Shown here: positions 33,898 to 42,933 of the stretch, one piece after another
Position numbering within the stretch: the stretch's first letter is position 1
Layout: every line of letters begins with the position of its first letter
Source of the DNA: Rickettsia tamurae
GTDB taxonomy: Bacteria; Pseudomonadota; Alphaproteobacteria; Rickettsiales; Rickettsiaceae
Assembly (NCBI RefSeq): GCF_000751075.1
Contig: NZ_CCMG01000014.1
Span: 123,818-187,817, forward strand
Direction: 5' to 3'
DNA length: 64,000 bases
Translations under genes and position numbers: made by a program
Notes under the pieces: model-generated
What the model was told of the DNA's origin: nothing
Seen by the model: only the letters and a program-made list of their open reading frames with translations
Databases searched by the model: none

Positions 33898-34842
33898 ATG
33901 TTTACATTATTAGTACGAAATTTATTCGGAAGTAATAAACCTATTACTTACTTATCTTTAATAGAAAAAGCAAAAACAGATTATAGTTTTTATACAAAAT
34001 TAGCATCAGGAAGTTTTCTTGCAGGAATAAGTAGTTTTTTTTCATCTAGTAGTTGGCTAAGCAAAATACCTTTAATAACAGGGGCTGTTTTTGGTACTAG
34101 TTATGGGGCAAAAGGCATTATGGATAGTAATGAACAAATAAAGCTTTTTACTAAAGCTCATGAAACAACTAAGGTTGAAGAGTATTTGGCTATTTCGGGG
34201 TTAGGAAGTTTTGTATACGGTACTGCTATAGATAAAAATGGTATAGATAAATTTACCGGTAAATATATTGAAGGAATAAACGGTAAGATAATATCTAATG
34301 AAATAACTCGTGTGCCAACCTTAAGTTTAACGGAAGACGGCGTTGGTTACAAACATAATGGTGGTTATGAAATAGTAGAATCAACAGATCGTGCGTTATA
34401 TCAGGAAATACCTGGCGTGGAAGGACAGTATACAAATAAATTAGTTCTAGATACTAGTATTATTTCTTTACATGGTTGTATTATTCAGCAGCTAATACAA
34501 AATGGCTATTCAAGTGAAGATATTGAAAAAGCTTTAAGTTTAGAAACTGTTGAAAGGAGAGAAAGTTACAAAAATAAGCAATTAGCAGAATACAAGCCAA
34601 ATTTGACAAGTAAGTTATGGCATGGTACAGAGAAAGCCATGCAAAATAAAGAAGTAGAACTTTCAAAAGAAATACAGAAATATGCTGAAATAAATGAAGC
34701 TTATGAATCATTGTTTAATTATCATACTTCTAGTACTAGCGAAGAACAAGAAGAGCAGTTTTATAGCCTTGATTATAGTAATCTTAATGATGATCAAACT
34801 CAAATCTTAGGAGATGAAGGATATATATCTGATATTGCCTAG
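33898..34842 (+). CDS. Hypothetical membrane-associated protein divergent from the lipase-like gene
   Basis: 314 residues of no recognised family. The N-terminus is basic and hydrophobic (MFTLLVRNLFG). Residues about 35-70 form one or two membrane-compatible stretches (LASGSFLAGISSFFSSSSWL, then IPLITGAVFGTSYGA). A middle domain has LSLTEDGVGYKHNGGYEIVE. The C-terminal third is charged, helical and Glu-rich. A strong promoter, AAGGAG at seven bases from the ATG and a perfect terminator suggest high expression. The shared palindrome with the lipase-like gene hints at joint regulation and function. An effector or inner-membrane partner are both possible. Confidence 0.7.
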   Translation: MFTLLVRNLFGSNKPITYLSLIEKAKTDYSFYTKLASGSFLAGISSFFSSSSWLSKIPLITGAVFGTSYGAKGIMDSNEQIKLFTKAHETTKVEEYLAISGLGSFVYGTAIDKNGIDKFTGKYIEGINGKIISNEITRVPTLSLTEDGVGYKHNGGYEIVESTDRALYQEIPGVEGQYTNKLVLDTSIISLHGCIIQQLIQNGYSSEDIEKALSLETVERRESYKNKQLAEYKPNLTSKLWHGTEKAMQNKEVELSKEIQKYAEINEAYESLFNYHTSSTSEEQEEQFYSLDYSNLNDDQTQILGDEGYISDIA

Positions 34843-34865
34843 TAACTAAATACAAAATTTTCTAG

Positions 34866-34902
34866 AGAGTAAGGTTATAGATCTATAACCTTACTCTTTT
34901 TT
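34866..34902 (+). terminator. Strong (bidirectional) terminator
   Basis: A perfect 16-bp palindrome (34866-34881 with 34882-34897, AGAGTAAGGTTATAGA) followed by TTTTTT. It ends the 33898 gene. Its right arm overlaps the last codons of ratA, encoded on the other strand. Confidence 0.85.
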
Positions 34903-35341
34903 GTTTAATAACCTCTTTGGCTCTCTTTTCAAAAGCCACAATCATTTTTTCGGTTGCTTTGGTAAAATAAGTGCCGATTAATTTATCCAGTATTACGGAC
35001 TTCATTTTAAAATCAATAAAGAATTTTAATTCAGTTTCTGCTGTGCATGGAACAAATTGCCAAGTACTTTTTAAATATTCAAAAGGTCCTGAAATAGCTA
35101 CCGTATTAATCAAATATATTCCATCATCTGTTATTTCGCTTGTAACCCGTGAGTTATATTTTTCTGAAAAGCCTTTTAACTGAATTACTAATTCGGCAAT
35201 AACCTCTTGATTATTTTCTGAAATGATTCTAGCGGCGGCACACCAAGGCAAGAATTTAGGATAAGACTCTACATCCCACACCAAATCAAACAATTTCTGC
35301 GGCTGGTAAGGTAAAACCTTAATTTGCTCAAATGATGGCAT
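34883..35341 (-). CDS. RatA/COQ10-type START-like protein (ubiquinone-binding type)
   Basis: 152 residues of the polyketide cyclase/START-like fold. MPSFEQIKVLPYQPQKLFDL, then VWDVESYPKFLPWCAAARII is the characteristic start of the COQ10/RatA family; EYLKSTWQFVPC and ELKFFIDFKMKS follow. Mitochondrial COQ10 binds ubiquinone for respiration; E. coli RatA was described as a ribosome-association inhibitor. In this respiratory intracellular lineage the quinone role is more likely, and the neighbouring sdhAF4 gene (4 bases upstream) supports a respiratory context. It shares its 3' end with a convergent terminator. Confidence 0.85.
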   Translation of the reverse strand: MPSFEQIKVLPYQPQKLFDLVWDVESYPKFLPWCAAARIISENNQEVIAELVIQLKGFSEKYNSRVTSEITDDGIYLINTVAISGPFEYLKSTWQFVPCTAETELKFFIDFKMKSVILDKLIGTYFTKATEKMIVAFEKRAKEVIKQKRVRL

Positions 35342-35345
35342 AATA

Positions 35346-35480
35346 TTAGAAATCCGTGACTTTACCTTTATGTTGCCAATCGCTGTATCTTGTCGGTTCT
35401 AGACCTTTAACACCGCCAATTTCTTTTTCTTTTGGCAAATTTTCTTCTTCTGATATATTATTATCTTTTTTATCGTCCAT
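35346..35480 (-). CDS. SdhAF4-like succinate dehydrogenase assembly factor (DUF1674)
   Basis: A 44-residue gene: [20 protein letters not shown], then the DUF1674 signature [15 protein letters not shown] and VTDF at the very end. The family is conserved from alphaproteobacteria to mitochondria, where SDHAF4 binds flavinylated SdhA and helps it join the complex. The stop lies 4 bases before the ratA start, so the two form an operon. Its start (ATG at 35480) faces rsmE, 12 bases away on the other strand, so the promoters must overlap. Easily missed because of its size. Confidence 0.85.
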   Translation of the reverse strand: MDDKKDNNISEEENLPKEKEIGGVKGLEPTRYSDWQHKGKVTDF

Positions 35481-35492
35481 AGTACTAAATAT

Positions 35493-36416
35493 ATGAAATA
35501 TAATCGTATTTATATTAATAGTCGTTTAGCTGAAAATAGCAAGATAGAATTAGCAGGTGATCATGTTCATTATGTTAAAACGGTGCTACGTCTTAAAGTA
35601 AATGATGGCTTGCGTATCTTTAACGGTACGGATGGAGAATTTTTAGCACAAATTACCGATATAGGTAAGTATAACTTATCGGTTAGGCTTAAAGAACAGT
35701 TAAAAAAGCCTTATACAGAATCTACTTTAATTCTTGCTATATCTATAATAAAGCAAGATAAATTAATGCTTGCAATAAATATGGCTACGCAACTCGGTAT
35801 AACTAAAATTATTCCGTTAATTACTAGGCGATGTCAATTTAGATCGGTAAATATCGAACGTTTAACAAAATGTGTAATTGAGGCAACAGAGCAATCAGAA
35901 CGTCTTACTCCCCCGATAATTGAAAAAGCTATCACAATACAAGATTATCTTAAAAAGAATAATAATTTGATGTTATATGCTAATGAACATGAAAAAGAAG
36001 AAAATTCTATATTACGAATTTTATCATCACTTAGTAATATATACTCTTGCGAAATGAAGAGGGGTTATACGAAGAACAACTTGGAAAAGGGCAAGGAGTC
36101 TGTAAGCCGAGGAGCGAAGCGTATACTAATACGTGAGCATCTGAGGACTTACAAAGACGACGTAGCCAATTTTTCAAGTTCATCGAGTATAACTATTATT
36201 GTAGGACCGGAGGGAGGCTTTACTAATGATGAGCTGGAACTTCTTGCCTCATATAAGAATACAAAATCTATAAGTTTAGGAAGTAATATATTACGTGCTG
36301 AAACAGCAGCAATAACTGCTATAGCACAGGTGAGGTTGTGGTGTGGATCAGTCTCAGTGTCACCCCGTGGGTTTTTTGAGTCATACAACAACACCTTTAG
36401 TTGGTTAGCTCAATGA
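35493..36416 (+). CDS. rsmE: 16S rRNA (uracil-1498-N3)-methyltransferase with in-frame palindromic element
   Basis: 307 residues against about 240 usual for RsmE. The N-terminal PUA-like part ([20 protein letters not shown]) and the SPOUT knot ([41 protein letters not shown]) are intact. Two additions are visible. First, residues about 191-233 are the translation of a palindromic element (36064-36192) lying just before the GPEGG knot. Second, after RLW the last 24 residues ([16 protein letters not shown] and on) come from a GTGTCACCCCGTGG repeat. The enzyme methylates U1498 of 16S rRNA. Whether it is active with the insert is unknown. Confidence 0.92.
   Translation: MKYNRIYINSRLAENSKIELAGDHVHYVKTVLRLKVNDGLRIFNGTDGEFLAQITDIGKYNLSVRLKEQLKKPYTESTLILAISIIKQDKLMLAINMATQLGITKIIPLITRRCQFRSVNIERLTKCVIEATEQSERLTPPIIEKAITIQDYLKKNNNLMLYANEHEKEENSILRILSSLSNIYSCEMKRGYTKNNLEKGKESVSRGAKRILIREHLRTYKDDVANFSSSSSITIIVGPEGGFTNDELELLASYKNTKSISLGSNILRAETAAITAIAQVRLWCGSVSVSPRGFFESYNNTFSWLAQ
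36064..36192. repeat. Rickettsia palindromic element inserted in frame in rsmE
   Basis: The inverse of the 599 copy: TTATACGAAGAACAACTTGG at the left, GTAGCCAATTTTTCAAGTTC at the right, AAGGGCAAGGAGTCTG inside. It is about 129 bp, a multiple of three, and contributes no stop codon in the rsmE frame. Confidence 0.88.
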
Positions 36417-36418
36417 CG

Positions 36419-36441
36419 AAAAGGCGTTTACTTTGCCTTTT
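36419..36441. terminator. Bidirectional terminator between rsmE and the DUF378 remnant
   Basis: AAAAGGC (36419-36425) pairs with GCCTTTT (36435-36441) around a 9-base loop; T/A runs lie on both sides. It immediately follows the rsmE stop codon. Confidence 0.6.
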
Positions 36442-36575
36442 CTATTCCGGGTTTACAAAATAGCTTACCTAAACAAAGGAAAGAATATACACCACAAAAG
36501 CCTATAATTATATAAAGTATGGTAACAATAATTGGAAATGAGCCAAATAAAAGTGTGACTAAATTAAATAATTCT
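36428..36575 (-). pseudogene. DUF378-like small membrane protein, 5' end lost
   Basis: An open frame of about 49 codons without ATG, beginning just after in-frame stops. It encodes IELFNLVTLLFGSFPIIVTI, then LYIIIGFCGVYSFLCLGKLF and a short basic end. The pattern (FNLV..LFGS then a helix with GxxGxYS) matches the second half of DUF378 two-helix membrane proteins. The first helix is missing. It ends inside the terminator hairpin. Confidence 0.5.
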
Positions 36576-36583
36576 ATAATTTA

Positions 36584-39383
36584 TTAATCCTTCTTAAAAG
36601 TTTGATATATTACAGGTATAACAAAAATTGTAAATATAGTACCGATGCTTAATCCTCCAACTATTACAAAACCTATAGAATTACGAGCAGCAGCACCGGC
36701 CCCGTCTGCAAAAACTAGAGGTAAAGCTCCGACTACAGCAGCAAGGGTAATCATAAGAATTGGACGCAAGCGAAGTTTTGAGGATTCTATTATAGCTTCT
36801 TGAACCTTTACTCCTTTTTCTCTTAGCTGATTAGCAAATTCTACTATCATAATAGAATTCTTAGTAATTAATCCAATTAAAGTAATAAGTCCGATATTAC
36901 TATTTAAGGCTATTACCGGCAAGCCAGAGAGCAAGTACACCGCCGGTTATTGAGAAAGGTACGGCGAGTAATATTAATAAAGGGTCAGTAAAGCTTTCAA
37001 ATTGAGCTGCAAGCACTAAATAGATAAATATAAGAGCAAACACACAAATGTTATAAGCATATTACTGTCTGCCTCTCTCATTTGTTTAATTTCTCCGATA
37101 TATTCAATTATAGTATTACTAGGATCAAGTAACTTGGCAGCTATTTTATTGATTTCATTAATTGCATCATCAATTTTTCCGTCAGGAGCAAGATCGGAAG
37201 AAATAGTAACGGATTTTAAATTATTATAATGACTATATGATTTTACTGATATTTTTTCCGTAATATTAGCTATCGATTCAAGCGGTAACATATTATTATT
37301 TTTTGCTCTGATTAAAATTTTACTAAAATCGCTAATATCTTTTCGATCTTTTTGATTAAATTGTAATATAACGTCATATAAATCATTACCCATTCTAAAA
37401 TCCCCGATTTGTTGACCTGCAAGTAAATATTGTACCGTTCTGCCTATATTTGCCAAATCCATTCCGTATAAATAAGCCTTATCACAGTTGACTTCTATAC
37501 TTATAGTCGGCATTGCCGATTGTAAATTTCTATTGACGTTTAAGAAAATAGGATTTGTTTTCATTATATCAATATCAATAAATTGTTGTGATATTTTATC
37601 TAGATCATCATATTCAAGGTTCGTTTGAATAGTAAACTCGATAGGGTTACTTGCATTCCCGCTAACCATTGAACGTGGATCCATAGCGAAAATCGACATG
37701 CCCGGTATTTCGGAAAACTGCTTATTTAACATATTCTTAATAGTTTCTTAGGAACGAGAACGCTCACCCCAATCTTTTAACGGAATGAATCCAAAAACAT
37801 TATCGCCACCGCCTGCACCTATTACCATCAGATAACCTAATATATCTTTATAATTAGCAAGGATTTTTTCGGCTTCTTTCACTACTTTAGTAGAAGATTC
37901 TAAACTAGAACCTTCAGGTCCTTTAAGAGAAATTTGTAAAAATCCGTCATCTTCTTGAGGTACGAAAATTTTTTGAGTAAATTTAAAACTAATAATTAGC
38001 ACTATAAATGATGATGCAATAATGATGACAAATTTCTTTTTATTGTCAAAAGTTAGCTTTAGATAGTAAATATATTTATTTTGAATAAATTGTAGAATGT
38101 CGTTAAACTTTACTAAGAATTTCGGTAAGTCCGTATTATGTTTTGTAACCATACGACTTGACATCATAGGAGTTAAAGTTAAAGCGACAAATCCTGAGAA
38201 CAAAACACAAAATGCTAAAGTCCAAGCAAATTCAATAAATAATTTCCCGATAAAACCCTCTATAAAACCGACGGGTAAAAATACGGCAGCAAGCGTAATA
38301 GTCATAGCAATGATTGCAAAGCCGATTTTTTTAGAAGCAAGCATAGCCGCTTCCATGGGTTTATGCCCCATTTCATTATATCTAAAAATGTTTTCGAGTA
38401 TAACTATTGCATCGTCAACTACTAAACCTATAGCAAGTATCATAGCAAGGAGCGTAAATATATTAATAGAAAATCCAAAAGCATACATTACGCTAAAAGT
38501 ACCGATCAACGATACCGGAATCGTCACAAACGGAATTAAGGTAATTTTAGCAGAAGCAAGAAATAAATAAGTGACTAAAACTACTAATATTAAAGCTTCA
38601 AAAATTGTTTGAAATACTGCATAAATTGATGCTTTTACAGGCGTTGCTCCATCATATGCGATACCCATACGCATGGATTCTTTAATTCTTTCTAGTTCTT
38701 TAGTTACTTCATTTGATAAATCTATGACGTTAGCTTTTGATTCTTTTATAAGACCAAGAGCAATGGAGCTTTTGCCGTTATATCTAAAAATTATGTCCTC
38801 ATCGGGAGAAATTAAAGATATTTTCGCTATATCTCGTAATTTTATGATACCTCTGTTTTGTACTTTTAGAATAATATTGCCGAATTCTTCCGGTGTTGTA
38901 GATAAAGAACCTTCAAGAGTTAATTCTAAATCGCTATATTGATCACTTTCAACACTTATGAAGAGGCTTGGGAAACTATCGGCATCAAGTTTTGCAACTG
39001 ACGGGGCTTTCATATCTTGCGGGAACATATAAGTAATATCCGATATTTTAGAACGAACATCGTTTAATGCTATTTCAATATCGGTAGATAGTAAAAATGA
39101 TAAAGTAATACTACTTTTGCCGGTGGAACTTTGAGAAGTTATATAATCTAAATTTTTAACCGTCTTTAAAGCTTTTTCTATATGCGTCGTTATTTCTTTT
39201 CCCATATATAAAATCGGTACCTGCATAATGAGCTTCGACATTTATATTTATAATGGGAACTGAAATATCCGGAGTTCCTCTAATTTGTAGTTTGGTAAAA
39301 AAAATTGCTCCAAGAGCTACGATAACCAAACTCAAAACCGTAACAAAGACAGGACGCTTAATACAAATTTCAGACAATAACAT
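36584..39383 (-). pseudogene. Decayed AcrB-type RND multidrug efflux transporter
   Basis: Four open frames read in order: 39383-39156 (MLLSEICIKRPVFVTVLSLV, the canonical RND first helix), 39241-37748, 37732-37016 and 36940-36584 (NSIMIVEFANQLREKGVKVQ and the final helices). They cover an entire RND pump but are out of frame with each other. A periplasmic segment of roughly 80 residues is missing: SDQYSDLELT runs straight into LEGSLSTTPEEFGN. Frameshifts lie near 39200, 37745 and 36980. No membrane-fusion or TolC-type gene is adjacent. Not functional as read. Confidence 0.92.
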
Positions 39384-39874
39384 TGGATTTAATATATGTT
39401 TCTTTAAAAATTTTATTCTAAATTAATATGAATAGCGAATTATTACATAATCTGCTATTCGGTTAGAAATATTCTATATAAAAGGTGAAAGACGGTTTCA
39501 CTTTTTATATAAATTAAGTATATATTGTTTTTTATTAAAAAACTTATAATTTTTTACAGGGTAGAAAATTAGTTTTTGTAATTTACTATTGACAATAAAT
39601 TAGGGTTTTAATGATAAATTTTCACTTTAATTACTTGGTTAAGATAGTTTTAACAGTATAACTGATGTAAAATGGCTACATTTTTCTATAAATTAATATA
39701 ATAACTATATATTTTAAACTTTGTAAATAACTGGCATTTGCAGTATGTAGGTAGTTTGTTATAATTAACTCACATAAAAAATATATTGATGTATATTATT
39801 GCCAGTTGTATATATTGTTTATAAAAAAACATTAATACATAATATTAACCCATTAAAAGAGAGTTGATTTTATC
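39384..39874. other. Gene-free region upstream of the HU/IHF gene
   Basis: 491 bp without a gene. It includes the second copy of the GAATAGC hairpin block (39421-39560), with AAAGGTGAAAGACGGTTTCA. The remaining sequence is extremely AT-rich. A weak promoter for the HU/IHF gene may be TTGCCA at 39799 with an A/T-rich -10 about 16 bases on. Such AT-rich DNA could itself bind HU-type proteins. Confidence 0.5.
39421..39560. repeat. GAATAGC double-stem hairpin repeat, copy 2
   Basis: GAATAGCGAATTATTACATA and the following bases to about 39461 are identical to 24370-24401. Downstream a GTGAAA/TTTCAC hairpin and TATATAAATTAAGTATATAT parallel copy 1. Copy 2 is the better preserved. Confidence 0.72.
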
Positions 39875-40207
39875 ATGAGTACACATAACAAAAAAGAACC
39901 AAAAAAAATGAATAAAACCGAATTTATAGCATTTATGACCGACCATGGTCATAATCATAAACATGCTTCACATAAAACATTAACAAAAGCTGATGCCGAG
40001 AAAGCACTTAATTTAGTTCTTGATAGTGTGATTAGTGCTATAAAGAGCCACCATAATATTAATATAACAGGTTTCGGTTCATTTGAAATACATCATAGAA
40101 AAGCACGTGAGGGTCGTAACCCAAAAACCGGAGCAAAAATGAAAATAGATGCTTACAATCAACCTACTTTTAGAGCCGGAAGAAAAATGAAAGAAGCTTG
40201 TAATTAA
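39875..40207 (+). CDS. HU/IHF-family DNA-binding protein
   Basis: 110 residues. A basic, His-rich leader (HNKKEPKKMNKTEFIAF; HGHNHKHASHKT) precedes the DNABII fold. The fold has KADAEKALNLVLDSVISAI, the saddle INITGFGSFEIHHRKAREG, and the DNA-binding arm RNPKTGAKMKI with a Tyr-Asn-Gln-Pro tip. The N-terminal region is longer and richer in His than in standard HU, so it is a divergent member. AAGAGAG precedes the ATG. It bends DNA and compacts the nucleoid. A long AT-rich upstream region suggests autoregulation, but that is inference. Confidence 0.9.
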   Translation: MSTHNKKEPKKMNKTEFIAFMTDHGHNHKHASHKTLTKADAEKALNLVLDSVISAIKSHHNINITGFGSFEIHHRKAREGRNPKTGAKMKIDAYNQPTFRAGRKMKEACN

Positions 40208-40357
40208 AAGAAGTAACTTATAGTACTGATAATTTCCGAACCCCGTTACAAGCTTGCGGGGTGACACTAGAAAAACCGGCTCATGCAACAATGCTCTGCA
40301 AAAGCCGGAATGATATAGAACACTTCTTAAGTACAATTCATAACGATATTACAACCA

Positions 40358-41152
40358 TTGATAATCGAACGCCTAGAGTTTAACTTAAAACATAATAAGC
40401 TATACAATAGTTGGCTTATCGAAGCCGAAAATATAGAGCAGGTTTTAAAAGATTTAGAAGATTTTATATATATTAAGCTTTTTAAGAATAGCATTCCTCT
40501 TGAAAACAATCCTGATTATCATTTCATCGCTAGGGAAACTTCAGCTATATCTAATGCTAAAAATATTTCTATTGAACAAATAAGAAAATTACAAGACTTC
40601 TTAAGTAAAACTTCTGCAATCTCAGGTTATAAAGTTGCAGTAATTTATTCGGCGGATCTTATGAATTTGAATGCGGCAAATTCATGCTTAAAAATTCTTG
40701 AAGATGCACCAAAGAATAGTTACATTTTTTTAATTACCTCAAGAGCTGCAAGTATTATATCTACAATTAGATCAAGATGTTTTAAAGTTAATGTTAGATC
40801 TCCTCTACCTAATGCTCGAAATGATTTATATCTTCAGTTTATTCAGCCGATAGCAGATAACGAAACGTTAGATTTTATTAATCGTTTTACTACTAAAGAC
40901 CGAGAATTATGGCTAGATTTTATTGATAATTTATTATTATTAATGAATAGAATTCTTAAAAAATCTGCTAACATTAATATTGAACTTCTAGATTTAGAAA
41001 ACAAGATTTTTAATAAACTGCCAAATAAGCATCCTTCCTATTTACTACAAAAATTTACCGACATAAAAAAGCTAATATATAATACCATTGATTATGATTT
41101 GGACTTAAAAACAAGTTATATATTAGTGGTGAATGAGTTTTCTAGTAATTAA
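40358..41152 (+). CDS. holB: DNA polymerase III delta-prime-like subunit
   Basis: 264 residues. The start codon is a TTG, MIIERLEFNLKHNKLYNSWL, in the position expected from Rickettsia relatives; no ATG is available. The body contains NISIEQIRKLQDFLSKTSAI, VAVIYSADLMNLNAANSCLK and ILEDAPKNSYIFLITS, the delta-prime pattern, with SRAASIISTIRSRC including the SRC motif. There is no usable Walker A, as expected for delta-prime. It is part of the clamp loader. The upstream gap contains a degenerate repeat (CCCCGTTACAAGCTTGCGGG at 40242). Confidence 0.88.
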   Translation: MIIERLEFNLKHNKLYNSWLIEAENIEQVLKDLEDFIYIKLFKNSIPLENNPDYHFIARETSAISNAKNISIEQIRKLQDFLSKTSAISGYKVAVIYSADLMNLNAANSCLKILEDAPKNSYIFLITSRAASIISTIRSRCFKVNVRSPLPNARNDLYLQFIQPIADNETLDFINRFTTKDRELWLDFIDNLLLLMNRILKKSANINIELLDLENKIFNKLPNKHPSYLLQKFTDIKKLIYNTIDYDLDLKTSYILVVNEFSSN

Positions 41153-41301
41153 CACGATATCCCTCCGTTCCTTTCTACGTTATCCATAAAACAACAAAAT
41201 ATATTGGAGAAATACACTCCTTTTTTTAAAAAAATAGTTAATAAATATTCAAGATGGAAAGCGGCTTCCCTCTCGAATATAAATTTAATTTATGTTTTAT
41301 T

Positions 41302-41329
41302 TTGACTATTGTTCATTTACTCGTAGTAT
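41302..41329 (+). promoter_or_regulatory. Possible promoter of ffh
   Basis: TTGACT at 41302-41307, a 16-bp spacer and TAGTAT at 41324-41329. The -10 side (ACTCGTAGTATA) resembles the border seen at 8146, so part of the promoter may be of repeat origin. The GGAG/CTCC hairpin with T-run at 41206-41228 upstream may terminate holB. Confidence 0.45.
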
Positions 41330-41374
41330 ATATTAGGTTCTAGGAACTTTATATTTATAAATTAAATTACTTAC

Positions 41375-42724
41375 ATGTTTAAAACTTTAACACAAAATTT
41401 AACGAAGATTTTTGATAAGCTAGTTAGCTCAGGAATTTTGACGGAAGCCCAAATAGATGCTGCTATGCGGGATATAAGAGTGGCTCTTTTAGAGTCGGAT
41501 GTTGCATTACCGGTGATAAAAGATTTTATAGCGGAAGTTAAACAAAAAGCTTTAGGGCAGGAGGTTATTAAGTCTGTTTCACCTGGGCAGATGATAATTA
41601 AAATTATCCATGAAGAGATGATAAATCTCTTAGCTTCAAGTGAAAGTGAGACAAAGCTAAATTTAAATTCAAAGCCGCCTGTAAATTTCCTAATGGTAGG
41701 GTTGCAAGGGAGCGGTAAAACTACGGCAAGTAGTAAGCTTGCTTTACGACTTAAAAATCAAAATAAAAAAGTTTTACTTGTTTCTCTGGATACTTACAGA
41801 CCGGCAGCACAAGAGCAACTCGCTATACTTGCAAACTCAGTACAGATTAATTCATTACCTATTGTGCAAGGTGAGAAACCCCTCGATATTGTCAAAAGAG
41901 CTATTGCTGAGGCTAAAATTTCTGCTTATGATGTCGTAATTTATGATACGGCAGGTCGTACACAAATTGATAAAGAGATGATGGAGGAGGCTCTTGCAAT
42001 AAAAAAGATAGTAGAGCCTACGGAAACTTTGTTAGTAATCGATAGTATGACAGGGCAGGATGCAGTAGTCACGGCAAGTAGCTTTAATGAAAAGTTAGAG
42101 ATTTCAGGATTAATTTTATCTAGAATTGACGGCGATTCTAAAGGCGGTGCAGCACTTAGCGTAAAATATATTACTAAAAAGCCGATTAAATTTTTAAGTA
42201 GCGGTGAAAAACTAACCGATTTAGAAGAATTCGATGCTGAACATTTAGCTTCTCGAATACTTGATATGGGTGATATTATCTCTTTTGTTAAAAAAGCAGC
42301 TAGTATTGTTAATAGAGAAGAAGCCGAAAAAACGGCAGCTAAATTAAAAAAAGGTAAGTTTGATTTAAATGATTATCTTCAGCAAATGAGAAGTATAAAA
42401 AAAATGGGAGGTTTTGGAAGTATACTTAGCATGTTACCGGGTAGCGGTAAAATTATGGATCAAATAGATCAATCAAAATTAAATAGTAAAATAATTGAAC
42501 ATCAAGAAGCAATTATTTTATCCATGACGCTGAAAGAACGTAAGAATCCCGATATAATCAATGCTTCTCGTAGAAAACGTATAGCTGCTGGAGCAGGGAC
42601 TACGGTACAAAAGGTAAATATTTTGCTAAAGCAATATAAGCAAATAAGCGAGATGATGAAAAAAGCCAGTAAAATGAATCCTAAGAATCTATTACGTAGC
42701 GGAATTGGAAAATTGTTTTCGTAA
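41375..42724 (+). CDS. ffh: Signal recognition particle protein Ffh
   Basis: 449 residues. The NG GTPase domain has G1 LMVGLQGSGKTTASSKLALR near 106, G3 YDTAGRTQID near 190 and SRIDGDSKGGAALS near 248. It is followed by the methionine-rich M domain (MRSIKKMGGFGSILSMLPGS, TLKERKNPDIINASRRKRIA) that binds 4.5S RNA and signal sequences. It delivers membrane proteins to the translocon with FtsY. The 4.5S RNA gene is not apparent nearby. Intact. Confidence 0.98.
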   Translation: MFKTLTQNLTKIFDKLVSSGILTEAQIDAAMRDIRVALLESDVALPVIKDFIAEVKQKALGQEVIKSVSPGQMIIKIIHEEMINLLASSESETKLNLNSKPPVNFLMVGLQGSGKTTASSKLALRLKNQNKKVLLVSLDTYRPAAQEQLAILANSVQINSLPIVQGEKPLDIVKRAIAEAKISAYDVVIYDTAGRTQIDKEMMEEALAIKKIVEPTETLLVIDSMTGQDAVVTASSFNEKLEISGLILSRIDGDSKGGAALSVKYITKKPIKFLSSGEKLTDLEEFDAEHLASRILDMGDIISFVKKAASIVNREEAEKTAAKLKKGKFDLNDYLQQMRSIKKMGGFGSILSMLPGSGKIMDQIDQSKLNSKIIEHQEAIILSMTLKERKNPDIINASRRKRIAAGAGTTVQKVNILLKQYKQISEMMKKASKMNPKNLLRSGIGKLFS

Positions 42725-42751
42725 AACGGCATTATTGCATGAATGGTTTTA

Positions 42752-42828
42752 TCGTCATTGCAAGCGGGCATTGTTGCGTGGATCAATTTCACCTCTGTCA
42801 TCCCGTGGTCAAGCCACGGGATGACATT
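42752..42828. repeat. Hairpin repeat downstream of ffh
   Basis: CGTCATTGCAAGCGGGCATT followed by GTTGCGTGGATC and a compact hairpin, GTCATCCCGTGG TCAAG CCACGGGATGAC. The last is a perfect 12-bp stem. It lies between convergent genes and could end both transcripts. Confidence 0.75.
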
Positions 42829-42933
42829 TTCCTTAAGTTGACACCCATGTGCCTTCGTAGGGATGACTTCGAGGGTTTTTTAAAAACCATCCGGTACTAT
42901 AAGTAAGCAACACCTATTGGCGTAGTATTAAAT

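Noticed and set aside
38097..38570. 157-codon plus-strand frame inside the RND pump relic
   Set aside because: Antisense shadow of the conserved membrane segments; its Ile/Ala/Lys-rich composition fits the reverse reading of those helices.
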